Origin: Herbiconiux sp. A18JL235 | Lineage (GTDB): Bacteria > Actinomycetota > Actinomycetes > Actinomycetales > Microbacteriaceae | Assembly (NCBI RefSeq): GCF_040939305.1 | Contig: NZ_CP162511.1 | Span: 3,348,001-3,412,000, forward strand | Reading direction: 5' to 3' | Length of the DNA stretch: 64,000 nucleotides | Shown here: positions 54,767 through 63,933 of the stretch, piece after piece | Layout of the letters: every line of letters starts with the position of its first letter | Numbering within the stretch: the stretch's first letter is position 1 | Notes under the pieces: model-generated | Told to the model about the DNA's origin: nothing | Database searches by the model: none | The model's input: the letters and a program-made list of their open reading frames with translations, nothing else | Translations under genes and position numbers: made by a program

Positions 54767-55576
54767 ATGCCCATCGGCGCCATCACCCGGGGAACCACGA
54801 ACACCAACCGCCTGCGTCGTGTCGACCGCTGGATCGGCACCCTTCCGGTGCTGCGCAGCACCCCCGACCCGCTCGTCGTCGACCTCGGCTACGGGGCCAG
54901 CGGGGTCACCGCGTTCGAGCTGCAGGCGCGCCTGGCGAAGGTGCGGCCCGACGTGCACGTCACCGGGCTCGAGATCTCACCCGAGCGGGTGGCGACCGCG
55001 ACCGCGCAGCTGAAGGAGGTGCGCGACGGGCGCAGCAGCTTCGCCGCCGACGCGTCGGTCGACTTCGCCGTCGGGGGCTTCGAGGTGCCGCTGCCGGGCG
55101 GCCGTCGGGCCGCCGTCATCCGGGCCTTCAACGTGCTGCGCCAATACGACGAGTCGGAGGTGGCGGGCGCCTGGGAGCTCATGACCTCGAGGCTGCAACC
55201 GGGCGGGATGCTCGTGGAGGGCACCTGCAACGAGGTCGGCCGGGTGGGCAGCTGGGTGGGGGTGACCGCCGAAGGCCCCGTGTCGTTCACCGTCTCGCTG
55301 CGGTTGACCGGTCTCGAGCATCCGTCGATCGTGGCGGAGCGGTTGCCGAAGGCGCTCATCCACCGCAACGTGCCGGGCGAGCGCATCCACCGGCTGCTGG
55401 TCGACCTCGACCGCTTCTGGCAGCACAACGCCGGCCTCAGCACCTACGGGCCGGTGCAGCGCTGGGTCGCCACCGTCGACGCGCTGGCCGCGGCCGGCTG
55501 GGGTGTCACGACCCCGAGAAGGCGGCTGCGCCTCGGCGAGCTCACCGTGCCGTGGCACGAGGTGCGACCCGCCTGA
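54767..55576 (+). CDS. Class I SAM-dependent methyltransferase-like protein
   Basis: 269 residues. The SAM-binding motif I is VVDLGYGASGVT (about residues 37-48), followed by acidic TGLEISPERV (motif II) and RAFNVLRQYDESEVAGAW. Substrate unknown. The ATG at 54767 lies 6 nt after a TTGGAT hexamer; TTG at 54755 is an alternative start. It is divergent from gpmA and convergent with the lipoprotein at 55584 (gap 7 bp). Confidence 0.85.
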   Translation: MPIGAITRGTTNTNRLRRVDRWIGTLPVLRSTPDPLVVDLGYGASGVTAFELQARLAKVRPDVHVTGLEISPERVATATAQLKEVRDGRSSFAADASVDFAVGGFEVPLPGGRRAAVIRAFNVLRQYDESEVAGAWELMTSRLQPGGMLVEGTCNEVGRVGSWVGVTAEGPVSFTVSLRLTGLEHPSIVAERLPKALIHRNVPGERIHRLLVDLDRFWQHNAGLSTYGPVQRWVATVDALAAAGWGVTTPRRRLRLGELTVPWHEVRPA

Positions 55577-55583
55577 GCCGGCC

Positions 55584-56012
55584 TTATTTGGTCTCGAGCT
55601 CGATCTCCTGGCCGTCGACCAGGATGCTCACGGGCTCGGTGGTGGTGATGTTCGCCGGGGTCCAGAACACGGAGGTGTGGGGCACCAGGTCCATCGTGCA
55701 GATGGTGTCGTCGGGGATGGGAACCGTCACGATCTCGACGGAGTTGCCCTCGCCCCGGGGCTCCAGCACCTTGATGTCGGAGCCGATGATGGGGCAGCCC
55801 GAGCTGCCGGGGATGGAGACGGCGATCTGCGAGCCCTCCTGCAGCCAGAAGGCCTGGATGCCGTCGACACCGTCTTCGGGGTGCTCGGTGCTGCCGTGCT
55901 CGAGCTCCGGAAGGCCGGAGAAGTTCTCGGTGGGGCCGGTGACGGTGCATCCGGCCAGCGCGAATGCGAAGGCGGCGACGACGGTGACGGGGAGGAGCTT
56001 TCGCATCTGCAT
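55584..56012 (-). CDS. Hypothetical lipoprotein
   Basis: 142 residues. Signal MRKLLPVTVVAAFAF with lipobox LAGC, so membrane-anchored outside the cell. The mature part is beta-rich with three Cys (SGCPIIG, TICTMD plus the lipid Cys), so one disulfide is possible. No family recognised. Start ATG at 56012 or the in-frame ATG at 56006. Confidence 0.8.
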   Translation of the reverse strand: MQMRKLLPVTVVAAFAFALAGCTVTGPTENFSGLPELEHGSTEHPEDGVDGIQAFWLQEGSQIAVSIPGSSGCPIIGSDIKVLEPRGEGNSVEIVTVPIPDDTICTMDLVPHTSVFWTPANITTTEPVSILVDGQEIELETK

Positions 56013-56075
56013 GTCTCTAATTTACCGAATCTCGGAGCGTCACGGTGTGCGCCGGGGCGGTGGTCGTGTCTCGGT

Positions 56076-57287
56076 TCAGCTCCGGCGCGTGCGCGCACCG
56101 AGCCGGGGCAGGCGCGGAACCCTGCCGACGGCCGCGCCCGCCTCGGGCGACACGATCGTCTCCGCGGTCGCGGCGACGTCGCCGCCCGCCGTGCGCACGA
56201 CGAGCGCATCGCCCTCGGGCAGCTGGCGCTTCACCACGGCGAGCGCGATGGGCCCCCACTCGTGGTGCAGCCCCGCCGAGGTGACGGCACCCACGGCGTC
56301 GCCGCCGCCCGCGGTGCCCGCGGCGCTCGCCGGCACGATCTCGTCGCCGGGGGCCGGAAGCACGGCGTCGGAACCGTCGAGGTGCAGGAAGACCAGGCGG
56401 CGAGGCGGGTGGCCGAGGTTGTGCACCTTCGCCACCGTCTCCTGGCCGCGGTAGCAGCCCTTGCTCAGGTGCACGGCCGACCTCATCCAGTCGAGCTCGT
56501 GCGGGATGGTGCGCTCGTCGGCCTCGGTCGCGAGCCTCGGCCGCCAGGCCGCGATGCGCAGCGCCTCGAGCGCAGCGACGCCGGCGGCGGAGAGCTCGCC
56601 CCGCCCCACGACCTCGGCGAGCGCGCCGAGCGACTCGCGCGGCACCAGCGACTCGCGCCACCACCAGTCGGAGCCGGGGTGCTCGTCGACCGGGGCGTAC
56701 TGCACGCCGCCGGCCACCACTTCGGGCCACGGGTCGCTCCAGGTGAGGGGCAGACCGGCGCTTCCCGCGACGAACGGCGCCAGGGCCGCGGGAGGCTCGT
56801 GGTCGTCGAGGGACGAGCCGAACCAGCCCACCGTGGCGAACTCCGCGCTGCGGTCGGAGATCTCGACGCGGAGCATGAAGCGCATCTTCTGCAGCCACTG
56901 CTCGAGCTCTGCTGCCTGCTCGCCGTCGACCAGCAGCCACGCGGTCTCGCCATCGTCGAGCACGCGGATGGCATGCTCGATCCGCCCGTTCGCCGACAGC
57001 AGCAGGGTCTCGGCCGAGGCGCCTGCGGCGAGCGATCGGATGCTCTGGCTGGTCACCGAGTCGAGCCAGCTGAGGCGGTCGGGGCCCGAGACGGAGATGA
57101 CCCCGCGGTGCGAGAGGTCGACGACAGCGGCTGCTGCCGACCCGGGAACCGGGCGTCCGCCGCGGGCCGCGTCGAGCATCCGCTGCTCTGCGACCGGGTT
57201 GCCGTAGTGCGCGGCGACCGCGGCGTCGGCAGCGGCGCCGGCGACGGCTCCGGGGAGGTCGAGCAGGGGTGAACGAGCTGCCGGCAC
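56076..57287 (-). CDS. ygfZ: YgfZ/GcvT-like folate-binding protein
   Basis: 403 residues, GTG start. Aminomethyltransferase-like fold with the YgfZ signature KGCYRGQE (about residue 265), folate-domain strands LSHRGVISVSGPDRLSWL, and C-terminal barrel. YgfZ helps iron-sulfur cluster repair in E. coli. It follows the nitrobindin-like gene by 5 bp, so the two are an operon. Confidence 0.9.
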   Translation of the reverse strand: MPAARSPLLDLPGAVAGAAADAAVAAHYGNPVAEQRMLDAARGGRPVPGSAAAAVVDLSHRGVISVSGPDRLSWLDSVTSQSIRSLAAGASAETLLLSANGRIEHAIRVLDDGETAWLLVDGEQAAELEQWLQKMRFMLRVEISDRSAEFATVGWFGSSLDDHEPPAALAPFVAGSAGLPLTWSDPWPEVVAGGVQYAPVDEHPGSDWWWRESLVPRESLGALAEVVGRGELSAAGVAALEALRIAAWRPRLATEADERTIPHELDWMRSAVHLSKGCYRGQETVAKVHNLGHPPRRLVFLHLDGSDAVLPAPGDEIVPASAAGTAGGGDAVGAVTSAGLHHEWGPIALAVVKRQLPEGDALVVRTAGGDVAATAETIVSPEAGAAVGRVPRLPRLGARTRRS

Positions 57288-57292
57288 GGCGC

Positions 57293-57976
57293 TCAGTCGA
57301 CCTTCGCGAGCCGGGCCGAGGCGTGGGTGCGGAGGTCTTGGCCGAGGGCCGCGATGTCCCACGCCCAGAGCAGGTGGTTCTCGACCAGGCCGTAGATGCG
57401 GGTCGCTGCCGCGTACTCCTTGGCCGACTGGCTGCGCACCACGGCGTCGGTGGCGAGGTCGATGCGCGGCCCCTTCACCTGGCCGAGGTAGAGCTCGCTC
57501 ACGCCTGTGGGGTGCACGATCGACACCTCGATGTCGAAGCCTTCGGCGGAGTTGCGCAGGGTCTCGACCGCCTGGGCGGTGTTGAAGGGGCGCGGGCCCA
57601 CTCCGGGGAGCATGCCGGGGCCCTGATCGCCCTCGATGTGCAGGCGCTTGAGGCGCCAGAAGCCGGTCTCGGCGGTGAGTGGGGTCGCGACCCGGGGCTC
57701 CGAGGTGTCGGGGGCGTCGGCGTCGACGCTCTCGTCGTCGGCGGGGAGCACGTCGCTGCGCGGCGCCTCGGGGACGGCATCACCCGTGAGCCAGGTGTAG
57801 GAGCTGTAGTTGAGGTACGGCAGGCCGTCGTGGCTGAAGCTGATGCGCTGACCGAACTCGGCCGACACCCGCTCGTCGCCGACGGCGTAGTCGATGACCC
57901 CGGTGCCCTCCCACACGCCGATCAGCCACGACAGCGGGACGAGCTCGGCGGGAAGGTCGGTGGGGATCTCGATCAC
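57293..57976 (-). CDS. Nitrobindin-like FABP-family protein (Rv0813c-like)
   Basis: 227 residues, GTG start. The family marker GVWEGTGVIDY (GxWxGxG) is near the N-terminus, followed by ten-stranded barrel segments and a C-terminal LRTHASARL in which the His aligns with the heme-binding His of nitrobindin. Heme proteins of this type can isomerise peroxynitrite. An insertion rich in Asp/Glu (about 70-95) is specific to this one. In operon with ygfZ. Confidence 0.88.
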   Translation of the reverse strand: MIEIPTDLPAELVPLSWLIGVWEGTGVIDYAVGDERVSAEFGQRISFSHDGLPYLNYSSYTWLTGDAVPEAPRSDVLPADDESVDADAPDTSEPRVATPLTAETGFWRLKRLHIEGDQGPGMLPGVGPRPFNTAQAVETLRNSAEGFDIEVSIVHPTGVSELYLGQVKGPRIDLATDAVVRSQSAKEYAAATRIYGLVENHLLWAWDIAALGQDLRTHASARLAKVD

Positions 57977-57980
57977 GAGC

Positions 57981-58094
57981 TCAGCGCTGGCCGCGGTAGA
58001 GCTTGTAGACGACCACCCCGGCCGTCCAGGCGATGGCGAGGCTCGCCAGCCCGAGCAGGCCGATGAACAGGAGTTCTAGCGCGACATAGGACAT
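57981..58094 (-). CDS. 37-residue single-helix membrane protein
   Basis: ATG at 58094 to TGA at 57981. Translated text begins MSYVALELLFIGLLGLASL and ends VVYKLYRGQR: one TM helix (about 5-30) and a basic C-terminal tail. Reading frame is GC-coded like neighbours. It lies 4 bp upstream of the nitrobindin-like gene and 2 bp after the membrane protein at 58097. Too small for standard gene finders; function unknown. Confidence 0.65.
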   Translation of the reverse strand: MSYVALELLFIGLLGLASLAIAWTAGVVVYKLYRGQR

Positions 58095-58096
58095 GT

Positions 58097-58384
58097 CTAG
58101 AGCTTAGCGCCCGCCGCGAAGGCGAGGGGACCGAGCACGACCGTCGACAGGGCGAGGATGACGAACACACCACCGAGGGTCGCCGAGAAGCGGTTGACGA
58201 GCCCCGTGCGCACGGGCTCGATGAGTTGCGCGGCGAACGACACCAGGAGCGCGAGCCCCAGGACGACGGGCAGGTAGACGAGGTAATCGGCGGGTGCGAC
58301 GAAGAGCCCGACGGAGACGACGGCGAGAATGGTGAGCACCCACACCGGGACTACGCTTCTCATGAGCAGACTCATACCCGCCAT
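58097..58384 (-). CDS. Three-helix membrane protein
   Basis: 95 residues with three TM helices (about 10-30, 36-56, 68-92). ATG at 58384, 8 nt after TACTAT on the minus strand (58393-58398). The -10 region overlaps that of the divergent glnR-like gene. No family recognised. Confidence 0.8.
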   Translation of the reverse strand: MAGMSLLMRSVVPVWVLTILAVVSVGLFVAPADYLVYLPVVLGLALLVSFAAQLIEPVRTGLVNRFSATLGGVFVILALSTVVLGPLAFAAGAKL

Positions 58385-58430
58385 TCTGCCCGATAGTATT
58401 GACGCGCAGGCGACCTCTGGAGGATCTTAC

Positions 58431-59123
58431 GTGGCGCAGTTGTTGATCCTGACCCCTGCGGTCGATCAGGAGGTGCTTCCCGCGCTCTCGCTGCTCAGCC
58501 ACCGCACCCGTCAGATCCCGGCTGAGCCCTCGCAGCTGGTCAACACCCCGAACAGCGACCTCATCTTCGTCGACGCCCGCAACGACCTCGCGAGCGCGCG
58601 CTCGCTCTGCAAGATCCTCAGCACCACCGGCATCGGGGTGCCCGTCGTGCTCGTGCTCACCGAGGGCGGTCTCACCGCCGTGAGCGCAGAGTGGGGTGCT
58701 GCGGATGTGGTGCTGGAGTCGGCGGGGCCCGCCGAGGTCGACACGCGCATCCGTCTCGCCATCGGGCGGCAGGTGCAAGACCAGTCGACCTCGAAGATCC
58801 AGGCCTCCGGGGTCGTCATCGACGAGGCGAGCTACTCGGCCCGCGTGCACGGCCGCCCCCTCGACCTCACCTTCAAGGAGTTCGAGCTGCTGCGCTTCTT
58901 CGCGATGCACCCCTCGCGGGTGTTCACCCGCGAGCAGTTGCTGAGCGAGGTGTGGGGCTACGACTACTTCGGCGGCACCCGCACCGTCGACGTGCACGTG
59001 CGGCGCCTGCGCGCGAAGCTCGGCGACCTCGAGTCGCTCATCGGCACCGTGCGCAACGTCGGGTACCGGTTCAACTTCTTCGAGGACGACAATGAGCGGA
59101 TCGCTCACTCTCTCGGTCAGTAG
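58431..59123 (+). CDS. glnR: GlnR-type orphan response regulator
   Basis: 230 residues, GTG start with GGAGG 7 nt upstream. A divergent receiver-like domain (1-120) keeps one Asp (FVDARND) but lacks the full acidic pocket, as in actinobacterial GlnR, which needs no kinase. An OmpR-type winged helix follows ([29 protein letters not shown]). GlnR controls nitrogen assimilation genes. Immediately upstream of and overlapping mshD by 32 nt, as glnR (Rv0818) is next to mshD (Rv0819) in M. tuberculosis. Confidence 0.88.
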   Translation: MAQLLILTPAVDQEVLPALSLLSHRTRQIPAEPSQLVNTPNSDLIFVDARNDLASARSLCKILSTTGIGVPVVLVLTEGGLTAVSAEWGAADVVLESAGPAEVDTRIRLAIGRQVQDQSTSKIQASGVVIDEASYSARVHGRPLDLTFKEFELLRFFAMHPSRVFTREQLLSEVWGYDYFGGTRTVDVHVRRLRAKLGDLESLIGTVRNVGYRFNFFEDDNERIAHSLGQ

Positions 59124-59979
59124 CCCCGACGAGGCGCGCGAGCCGTTCCTCCGCCTCGCCGCCCGTGCCGCGCTGGTCGACGGCCAGCATCCGTTCAACG
59201 ACCAGGCGCTCGTCGACGCCGGCAAGGGCACACGCTCGCTGCTGCTCGCCGAACGCGCCGGAACCGTGGTGGGGGCCGCCATCGTGGGGCAGGGCGAGCT
59301 CGAGTTCACCATCGACCCGGAGTGGCGGGAGGAGGGTCTCGGGCGGCAGCTGCTCGAGATCGTGCTCGCGAACTCCGCCTCCTCCGCCGAAGGGGAGCTG
59401 CTCGCCTGGGCGCACGGCGACCACCCCGCCTCGCGGCGACTCGCGGCGACGCACCGCTTCAGCGCGGTGCGCACGCTGCTGCAGCTGCGCCGCGAGCTGC
59501 CCGACGGGCCGGTGGGCGGAACTCCGTTGCCCGACGGGTTCCGGCTCATGCCGTTCCGCGGCGGCCGCGACGTCGACGACTGGGTCGAGCTCAACGCACG
59601 CGTCTTCGCCGACCACCCCGAGCAGGGCGGGCAGACCGCAGAAGACCTCGACTTCCGCAGGTCGGAACCCTGGTTCGAGCCCGACGACTTCCTGCTGCTG
59701 CGCGACTCCTCCGGCGCTCTCGTCGGCTACAACTGGCTGAAGGTCGAGCCGGGCGACCGGGTGGGCGAGATCTACGTGATCGGGGTCGACGACGCGCACG
59801 CCGGGCAGGGTCTCGGGCGCTACCTGATGGGTCAGGGGCTCGCGCGCCTGGTCGAACGCGGCCTCGACCAGGCCTCGCTCTACGTCGACGGCGAGAACAC
59901 CAGGGCCGTCGCCCTCTACCGCTCGCTCGGTTTCACCGACCACACCATCGACATCCAGTACCGGCACCGCGGCCGCTGA
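59092..59979 (+). CDS. mshD: Mycothiol synthase MshD
   Basis: 295 residues, two tandem GNAT domains. The acetyl-CoA loop of the first domain ([11 protein letters not shown]) and the second ([15 protein letters not shown]) are both visible. It acetylates Cys-GlcN-Ins, the last step of mycothiol synthesis, and is a hallmark of actinobacteria. The ATG at 59092 lies inside the glnR gene, so translation is coupled. Confidence 0.93.
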   Translation: MSGSLTLSVSSPDEAREPFLRLAARAALVDGQHPFNDQALVDAGKGTRSLLLAERAGTVVGAAIVGQGELEFTIDPEWREEGLGRQLLEIVLANSASSAEGELLAWAHGDHPASRRLAATHRFSAVRTLLQLRRELPDGPVGGTPLPDGFRLMPFRGGRDVDDWVELNARVFADHPEQGGQTAEDLDFRRSEPWFEPDDFLLLRDSSGALVGYNWLKVEPGDRVGEIYVIGVDDAHAGQGLGRYLMGQGLARLVERGLDQASLYVDGENTRAVALYRSLGFTDHTIDIQYRHRGR

Positions 59980-59997
59980 GCCCAGGAGGCGCACTCC

Positions 59998-62900
59998 GTG
60001 ACCCCTACCGACGCCGACTTCTCACGTCGCTCGTTCGCCGAGCTGCTCACGCCCGCGCCCGAGGTCTCCGAAGCGGCTGCAGCCGAGATCGCCGAACGGT
60101 TGTTCGGTGTGACCGGTCCGGTGCGCTCGCTCGGCAGCCAGACGGATGCGAACCTCGTCGTGGGTGAGGAGGGTCGCCGCTTCCTGCTGAAGGTCGCGAA
60201 CCCTTCGTCGCTGCCCGCCGAGCTGGAGGCGCAGTCGCTCGCCGCGGCGCACGTCGGTGACGCCTTGAACGCCCGCCGGGCCGGGGTCGCGGTGCCGCGC
60301 ACCGTGCCGGCCGCCGACGGATCGCTCGTGCAGACCGTCGAGCTCGGCGGCCGGGAGCTGCACGTGCGCCTGCTCGAGTTCGTCGAGGGCACCCCGCTCT
60401 CGGGCGACCGCTACCTCTCCCCCGCCGTGGTCGGCGAGTTCGGCGGGTTCGCGGCTCTCGCCGTGCTCTCCCTCGCCGACTTCGAGCATCCGGGAGCCCA
60501 CCGCGACCTGGAGTGGGACCTGCGGCAGGCCCGCCGGCTGGTCGACGACCTGCTCCCCTTCGTCGACGACGCCGCACTCGCCGAGCGCCTGCGGCGGGCC
60601 ACCGACGAGGCCTGGGCGCGGGTGAGTGGGCTCGACGACGCGCTGCCGAGGCAGGTCATCCACGGCGACATCACCGACGACAACGTCGTGGGGGCGACGG
60701 ATGCGGCGGGCCGGCTGATGCCACACGGCATCATCGACTTCGGCGACGTGGTGCACAGCTGGGCGGTCGCCGAGCTCGCCGTGAGCTGCTCGGGCGTGCT
60801 GCACCACCATGGCGCCGCGCCCGCGTCGGTGCTGCCGGCGGTGCGCGCGTTCCACGCCCTCCGCCCGCTGTCGCCGGCCGAAGCGGAGGCGCTCTGGCCC
60901 CTCGTGGTGCTGCGGGCCGCGACCCTCGTCGTGAGCGCGCACCACGCCGCCGCCACCGACCCGGACAACGACTACACGCGGGCGAACGCCGAGCACGAGC
61001 ACGTCATCTTCGACGTCGCCACGAGCGAGCCGCTCGCCGTGATGACGGCGCTCGTGCGCGAGGCGTGCGGGTTCGGGGCGGCGGCGTCGGGTGCGCCGGC
61101 GGCGCTGCCCGCACCGACGCATCCGCTGGTGCCCGGCCTCGCGGATGCAGGGCTCGAGATGCTCGACCTCGGCCCGCTGAGCGAGCGGCTGGCCGCGGGG
61201 CGGTTCGCCGACGAGGGCGTCGAGGCCGCGCTGGCGGCGGAGGCGCTGCGCGAGGCGGAGGGGATCGCCGCGGTCGTGGCGCGCTTTGGCGAGCGCCGGC
61301 TCACCCGGTCGTTCCGGGAGTCGGTGACCGCGCATCCGTGCGCCGCGATGGGTGTCGAGCTGTGGTTCGCCGAGCCGCGGGCCGTCGTGGCGCCGTGGGC
61401 GGGGACGCTATCGCGGTCGCATGACGGCGAGCGGATGCTGCTCACCGTCGACGGGGTCGGCACCGCGGAACTCGAAGGGCTCGATGCCGCCGCCTCCGAC
61501 GGGGAGGTCGACGGGGCCGTCACCGCGGCGGGCGACGTGCTCGGGCACGCGGAGCACCTTCGGCTGCGCATCCTGCGCCCCGGCATCGACCCGGCCATGG
61601 TGCCGTGGTTCGTCACCGCGGAGCTCGCACCGGGGTGGGAGACGCTCGTCGTCGACCCGACAGTGCTGCTGCGGGTCGACCTGCCCGCCTCGGCGGCGCT
61701 CGGCGACCGTGCCGAGACCGGCCCCGCGCATCCGTCTCTCCTGGAACGACGGGAGCGGTCGCTCGCCGAGGTGCAGGAGCACTACTACGCGGCACCGCCC
61801 GAGATCGAGCGCGGGTGGCGCCACCATCTATTCGACACCGAGGCGAGGCCCTACCTCGACATGGTGAACAACGTGGCGTCGGTGGGGCACGCGCATCCGC
61901 GCATCGCATCGGCCGTGGCTCGGCAGCTGAACCTGCTCAACACGAACTCGCGGTTCAACTACGCCTCGATCGTCGACTTCTCGGAGCGCCTAGCGGGAAT
62001 GCTGCCCGACCCGCTCGACACGGTGTTCTTCGTCAACAGCGGCACCGAGGCGGTCGACCTGGCGCTGCGCATCTCGTGGGCATGGACCGGCCGGCGCGAC
62101 GTGGTGGCGGTGCGGGAGGCGTACCACGGCTGGTCGGATGCTGCCGACGCCGTCTCGACCTCGGTCGCCGACAACCCGCAGGCGCTCTCGACGAGGCCGT
62201 CGTGGGTGCACGCGCTCGACGCGCCGAACAGCTACCGAGGGCGCTATCGGGGCGCCGGCTCGGCGCACCTGTACGCCGCTGACGCGGTCGCCGAGATCGA
62301 GGCGCTCGTGGCGGCGGGTCACGCGCCCGCGACCTTCATCGCGGAGGCGTTCTACGGCAACGCCGGCGGCATGCCGCTGCCCGAGGGCTATCTCGAGGCG
62401 GTCTACGCCGCGGTGCGATCGGCGGGCGGGCTGTGCATCGCCGACGAGGTGCAGGTGGGGTACGGGCGGCTCGGCTCGCACCTCTGGGGGTTCGAGCAGC
62501 AGGGAGTTGTGCCCGACATCGTGACGGTGGCGAAGGCGATGGGGAACGGGCATCCGCTCGGGGCCGTCATCACGAGTCGCGCGGTGGCGGAGGCGTACCG
62601 CTCGCAGGGGTATTTCTTCTCGTCCGCCGGCGGGAGCCCCGTGAGTTCGGTGGTCGGGATGACGGTGCTCGACATCATCCGCGACGAGGGGCTGCAGGAG
62701 AACGCCCGTGTGGTCGGCGGGTACCTGAAGTCGCGGTTGGAGGGGCTGATGCCGAAGCATCCGCTCATCGGCGCGGTGCACGGTCTCGGCTTGTACCTCG
62801 GAGTCGAGCTCGTGCGCGACCGGGTCACGCTCGAGCCCGCGACCGAGGAGACGGCGGCGCTGTGCGAGCGGATGCGCGAACTCGGCGTGATCGTGCAGCC

Positions 62901-63012
62901 CACGTCGGACAGGCAGTGCGTGCTGAAGATCAAGCCGCCGCTCACGATCACGCGGGAGAGCGCCGACTTCTTCGTCGACAGGCTCGACGAGGTGCTGTCG
63001 ACGGGGTGGTGA
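59998..63012 (+). CDS. Fusion: APH-type kinase + barrel + class III aminotransferase
   Basis: 1004 residues, GTG start with AGGAGG 8 nt upstream. Residues about 40-350 are an aminoglycoside phosphotransferase-like kinase (VIHGDITDDNVV catalytic loop, IIDFGDVV metal loop). Residues about 440-570 are a beta-rich linker domain. Residues about 585-1000 are a class III PLP aminotransferase with FVNSGTEAVDLALR and the PLP lysine in VTVAKAMGNGHP. The organisation matches hydroxylysine kinase plus phosphohydroxylysine phospho-lyase, two consecutive steps of hydroxylysine breakdown; substrates are inferred. Confidence 0.9.
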   Translation: MTPTDADFSRRSFAELLTPAPEVSEAAAAEIAERLFGVTGPVRSLGSQTDANLVVGEEGRRFLLKVANPSSLPAELEAQSLAAAHVGDALNARRAGVAVPRTVPAADGSLVQTVELGGRELHVRLLEFVEGTPLSGDRYLSPAVVGEFGGFAALAVLSLADFEHPGAHRDLEWDLRQARRLVDDLLPFVDDAALAERLRRATDEAWARVSGLDDALPRQVIHGDITDDNVVGATDAAGRLMPHGIIDFGDVVHSWAVAELAVSCSGVLHHHGAAPASVLPAVRAFHALRPLSPAEAEALWPLVVLRAATLVVSAHHAAATDPDNDYTRANAEHEHVIFDVATSEPLAVMTALVREACGFGAAASGAPAALPAPTHPLVPGLADAGLEMLDLGPLSERLAAGRFADEGVEAALAAEALREAEGIAAVVARFGERRLTRSFRESVTAHPCAAMGVELWFAEPRAVVAPWAGTLSRSHDGERMLLTVDGVGTAELEGLDAAASDGEVDGAVTAAGDVLGHAEHLRLRILRPGIDPAMVPWFVTAELAPGWETLVVDPTVLLRVDLPASAALGDRAETGPAHPSLLERRERSLAEVQEHYYAAPPEIERGWRHHLFDTEARPYLDMVNNVASVGHAHPRIASAVARQLNLLNTNSRFNYASIVDFSERLAGMLPDPLDTVFFVNSGTEAVDLALRISWAWTGRRDVVAVREAYHGWSDAADAVSTSVADNPQALSTRPSWVHALDAPNSYRGRYRGAGSAHLYAADAVAEIEALVAAGHAPATFIAEAFYGNAGGMPLPEGYLEAVYAAVRSAGGLCIADEVQVGYGRLGSHLWGFEQQGVVPDIVTVAKAMGNGHPLGAVITSRAVAEAYRSQGYFFSSAGGSPVSSVVGMTVLDIIRDEGLQENARVVGGYLKSRLEGLMPKHPLIGAVHGLGLYLGVELVRDRVTLEPATEETAALCERMRELGVIVQPTSDRQCVLKIKPPLTITRESADFFVDRLDEVLSTGW

Positions 63013-63015
63013 GGG

Positions 63016-63906
63016 TCAGGCGCGCAGCATCCCGTTCGCGTCACGGGTTCCCTCCACGATCCGCGTCGTGAGGGCGTCGACGAGCGCGTCGAAGATCGCC
63101 GCACCCCGAGCCGCGGTCGCCCCCGTCGGGTCACCCAGGATGCCCGACGGCGACACCGCCCGCACCCCGCTCGCCGTGAGCTCGGGGAGCAGCTCGCTCA
63201 TCGGTCGCACGTCGCCCGCCGGGGGCAGGGGCGTGCGCACGGATGCGGGCTGGAGGTGCAGCATCAGCGACGTCTCCCAGAACCCGGCGTGGGCATCCGG
63301 CGCCGGGAGGTCTTCGCGGGTCGTCGCGCCGGCGATCCGCCCATCGCCCGGAGCTGACGCGACAGCGGTCACGCGCCCTCCCGGGCGGTCGCTCGACAGT
63401 GGTGCGCACGGAGCCCACGCGATGTCGTGCCCTTCGGCGATGAGCTGCGCGACGGCGGAGACGAGCGTCGGCGCGTTGCCCCCGTGACCGTTCACGAGCA
63501 CCACCCGCCCGGCCCACGTGGCGAGCGACCGCGCCAGCTCGAGCACCACGAGGTGCAGCGCCTCCCGCCCGATCGAGACGGTGCCCGGGAACGACTGATG
63601 CTCCCCACTCGACCCGAACGCCAGCGCCGGCGCCACGACGACCTCCTGCGGCAGCGCCTCCGCCGCCCCGCGCGCCACGGCGGTCGCGACGATCGTGTCG
63701 GTCGCGAACGGCAGATGCGGCCCGTGCTGCTCCGTCGACCCCACGGGCACCACCACCAGCGGCCTCTCCCCCACCCCCGTCCACGTCGCCCCCGCGAGCT
63801 CTACGAGCACGTGCTCCCCTTCCTCGCGGCCGCCGGCCGACCCAGCCCAGCCTACGGTCGCACGCGCCCCCAGTCTGCTCCGCACCCTCTCCTCCGCGTC
63901 ACCCAT
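63016..63906 (-). CDS. Creatininase-family amidohydrolase (MftE-like)
   Basis: About 296 residues. PVGSTEQHGPHLPFATD, GSSGEHQSFPGT, VLVNGHGGN and DAHAGFWETSLML carry the metal-binding Glu/His/Asp set of creatininase-fold amidases. MftE, the mycofactocin leader peptidase, belongs here, but no other mycofactocin gene is in view, so the substrate stays open. The start is uncertain: ATG at 63906 or 63930; the conserved fold begins only near residue 45. Convergent with the fusion gene (3-bp gap). Confidence 0.85.
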   Translation of the reverse strand: MGDAEERVRSRLGARATVGWAGSAGGREEGEHVLVELAGATWTGVGERPLVVVPVGSTEQHGPHLPFATDTIVATAVARGAAEALPQEVVVAPALAFGSSGEHQSFPGTVSIGREALHLVVLELARSLATWAGRVVLVNGHGGNAPTLVSAVAQLIAEGHDIAWAPCAPLSSDRPGGRVTAVASAPGDGRIAGATTREDLPAPDAHAGFWETSLMLHLQPASVRTPLPPAGDVRPMSELLPELTASGVRAVSPSGILGDPTGATAARGAAIFDALVDALTTRIVEGTRDANGMLRA

Positions 63907-63933
63907 GAGCGGCATCCGACGCGACCGCACGAC

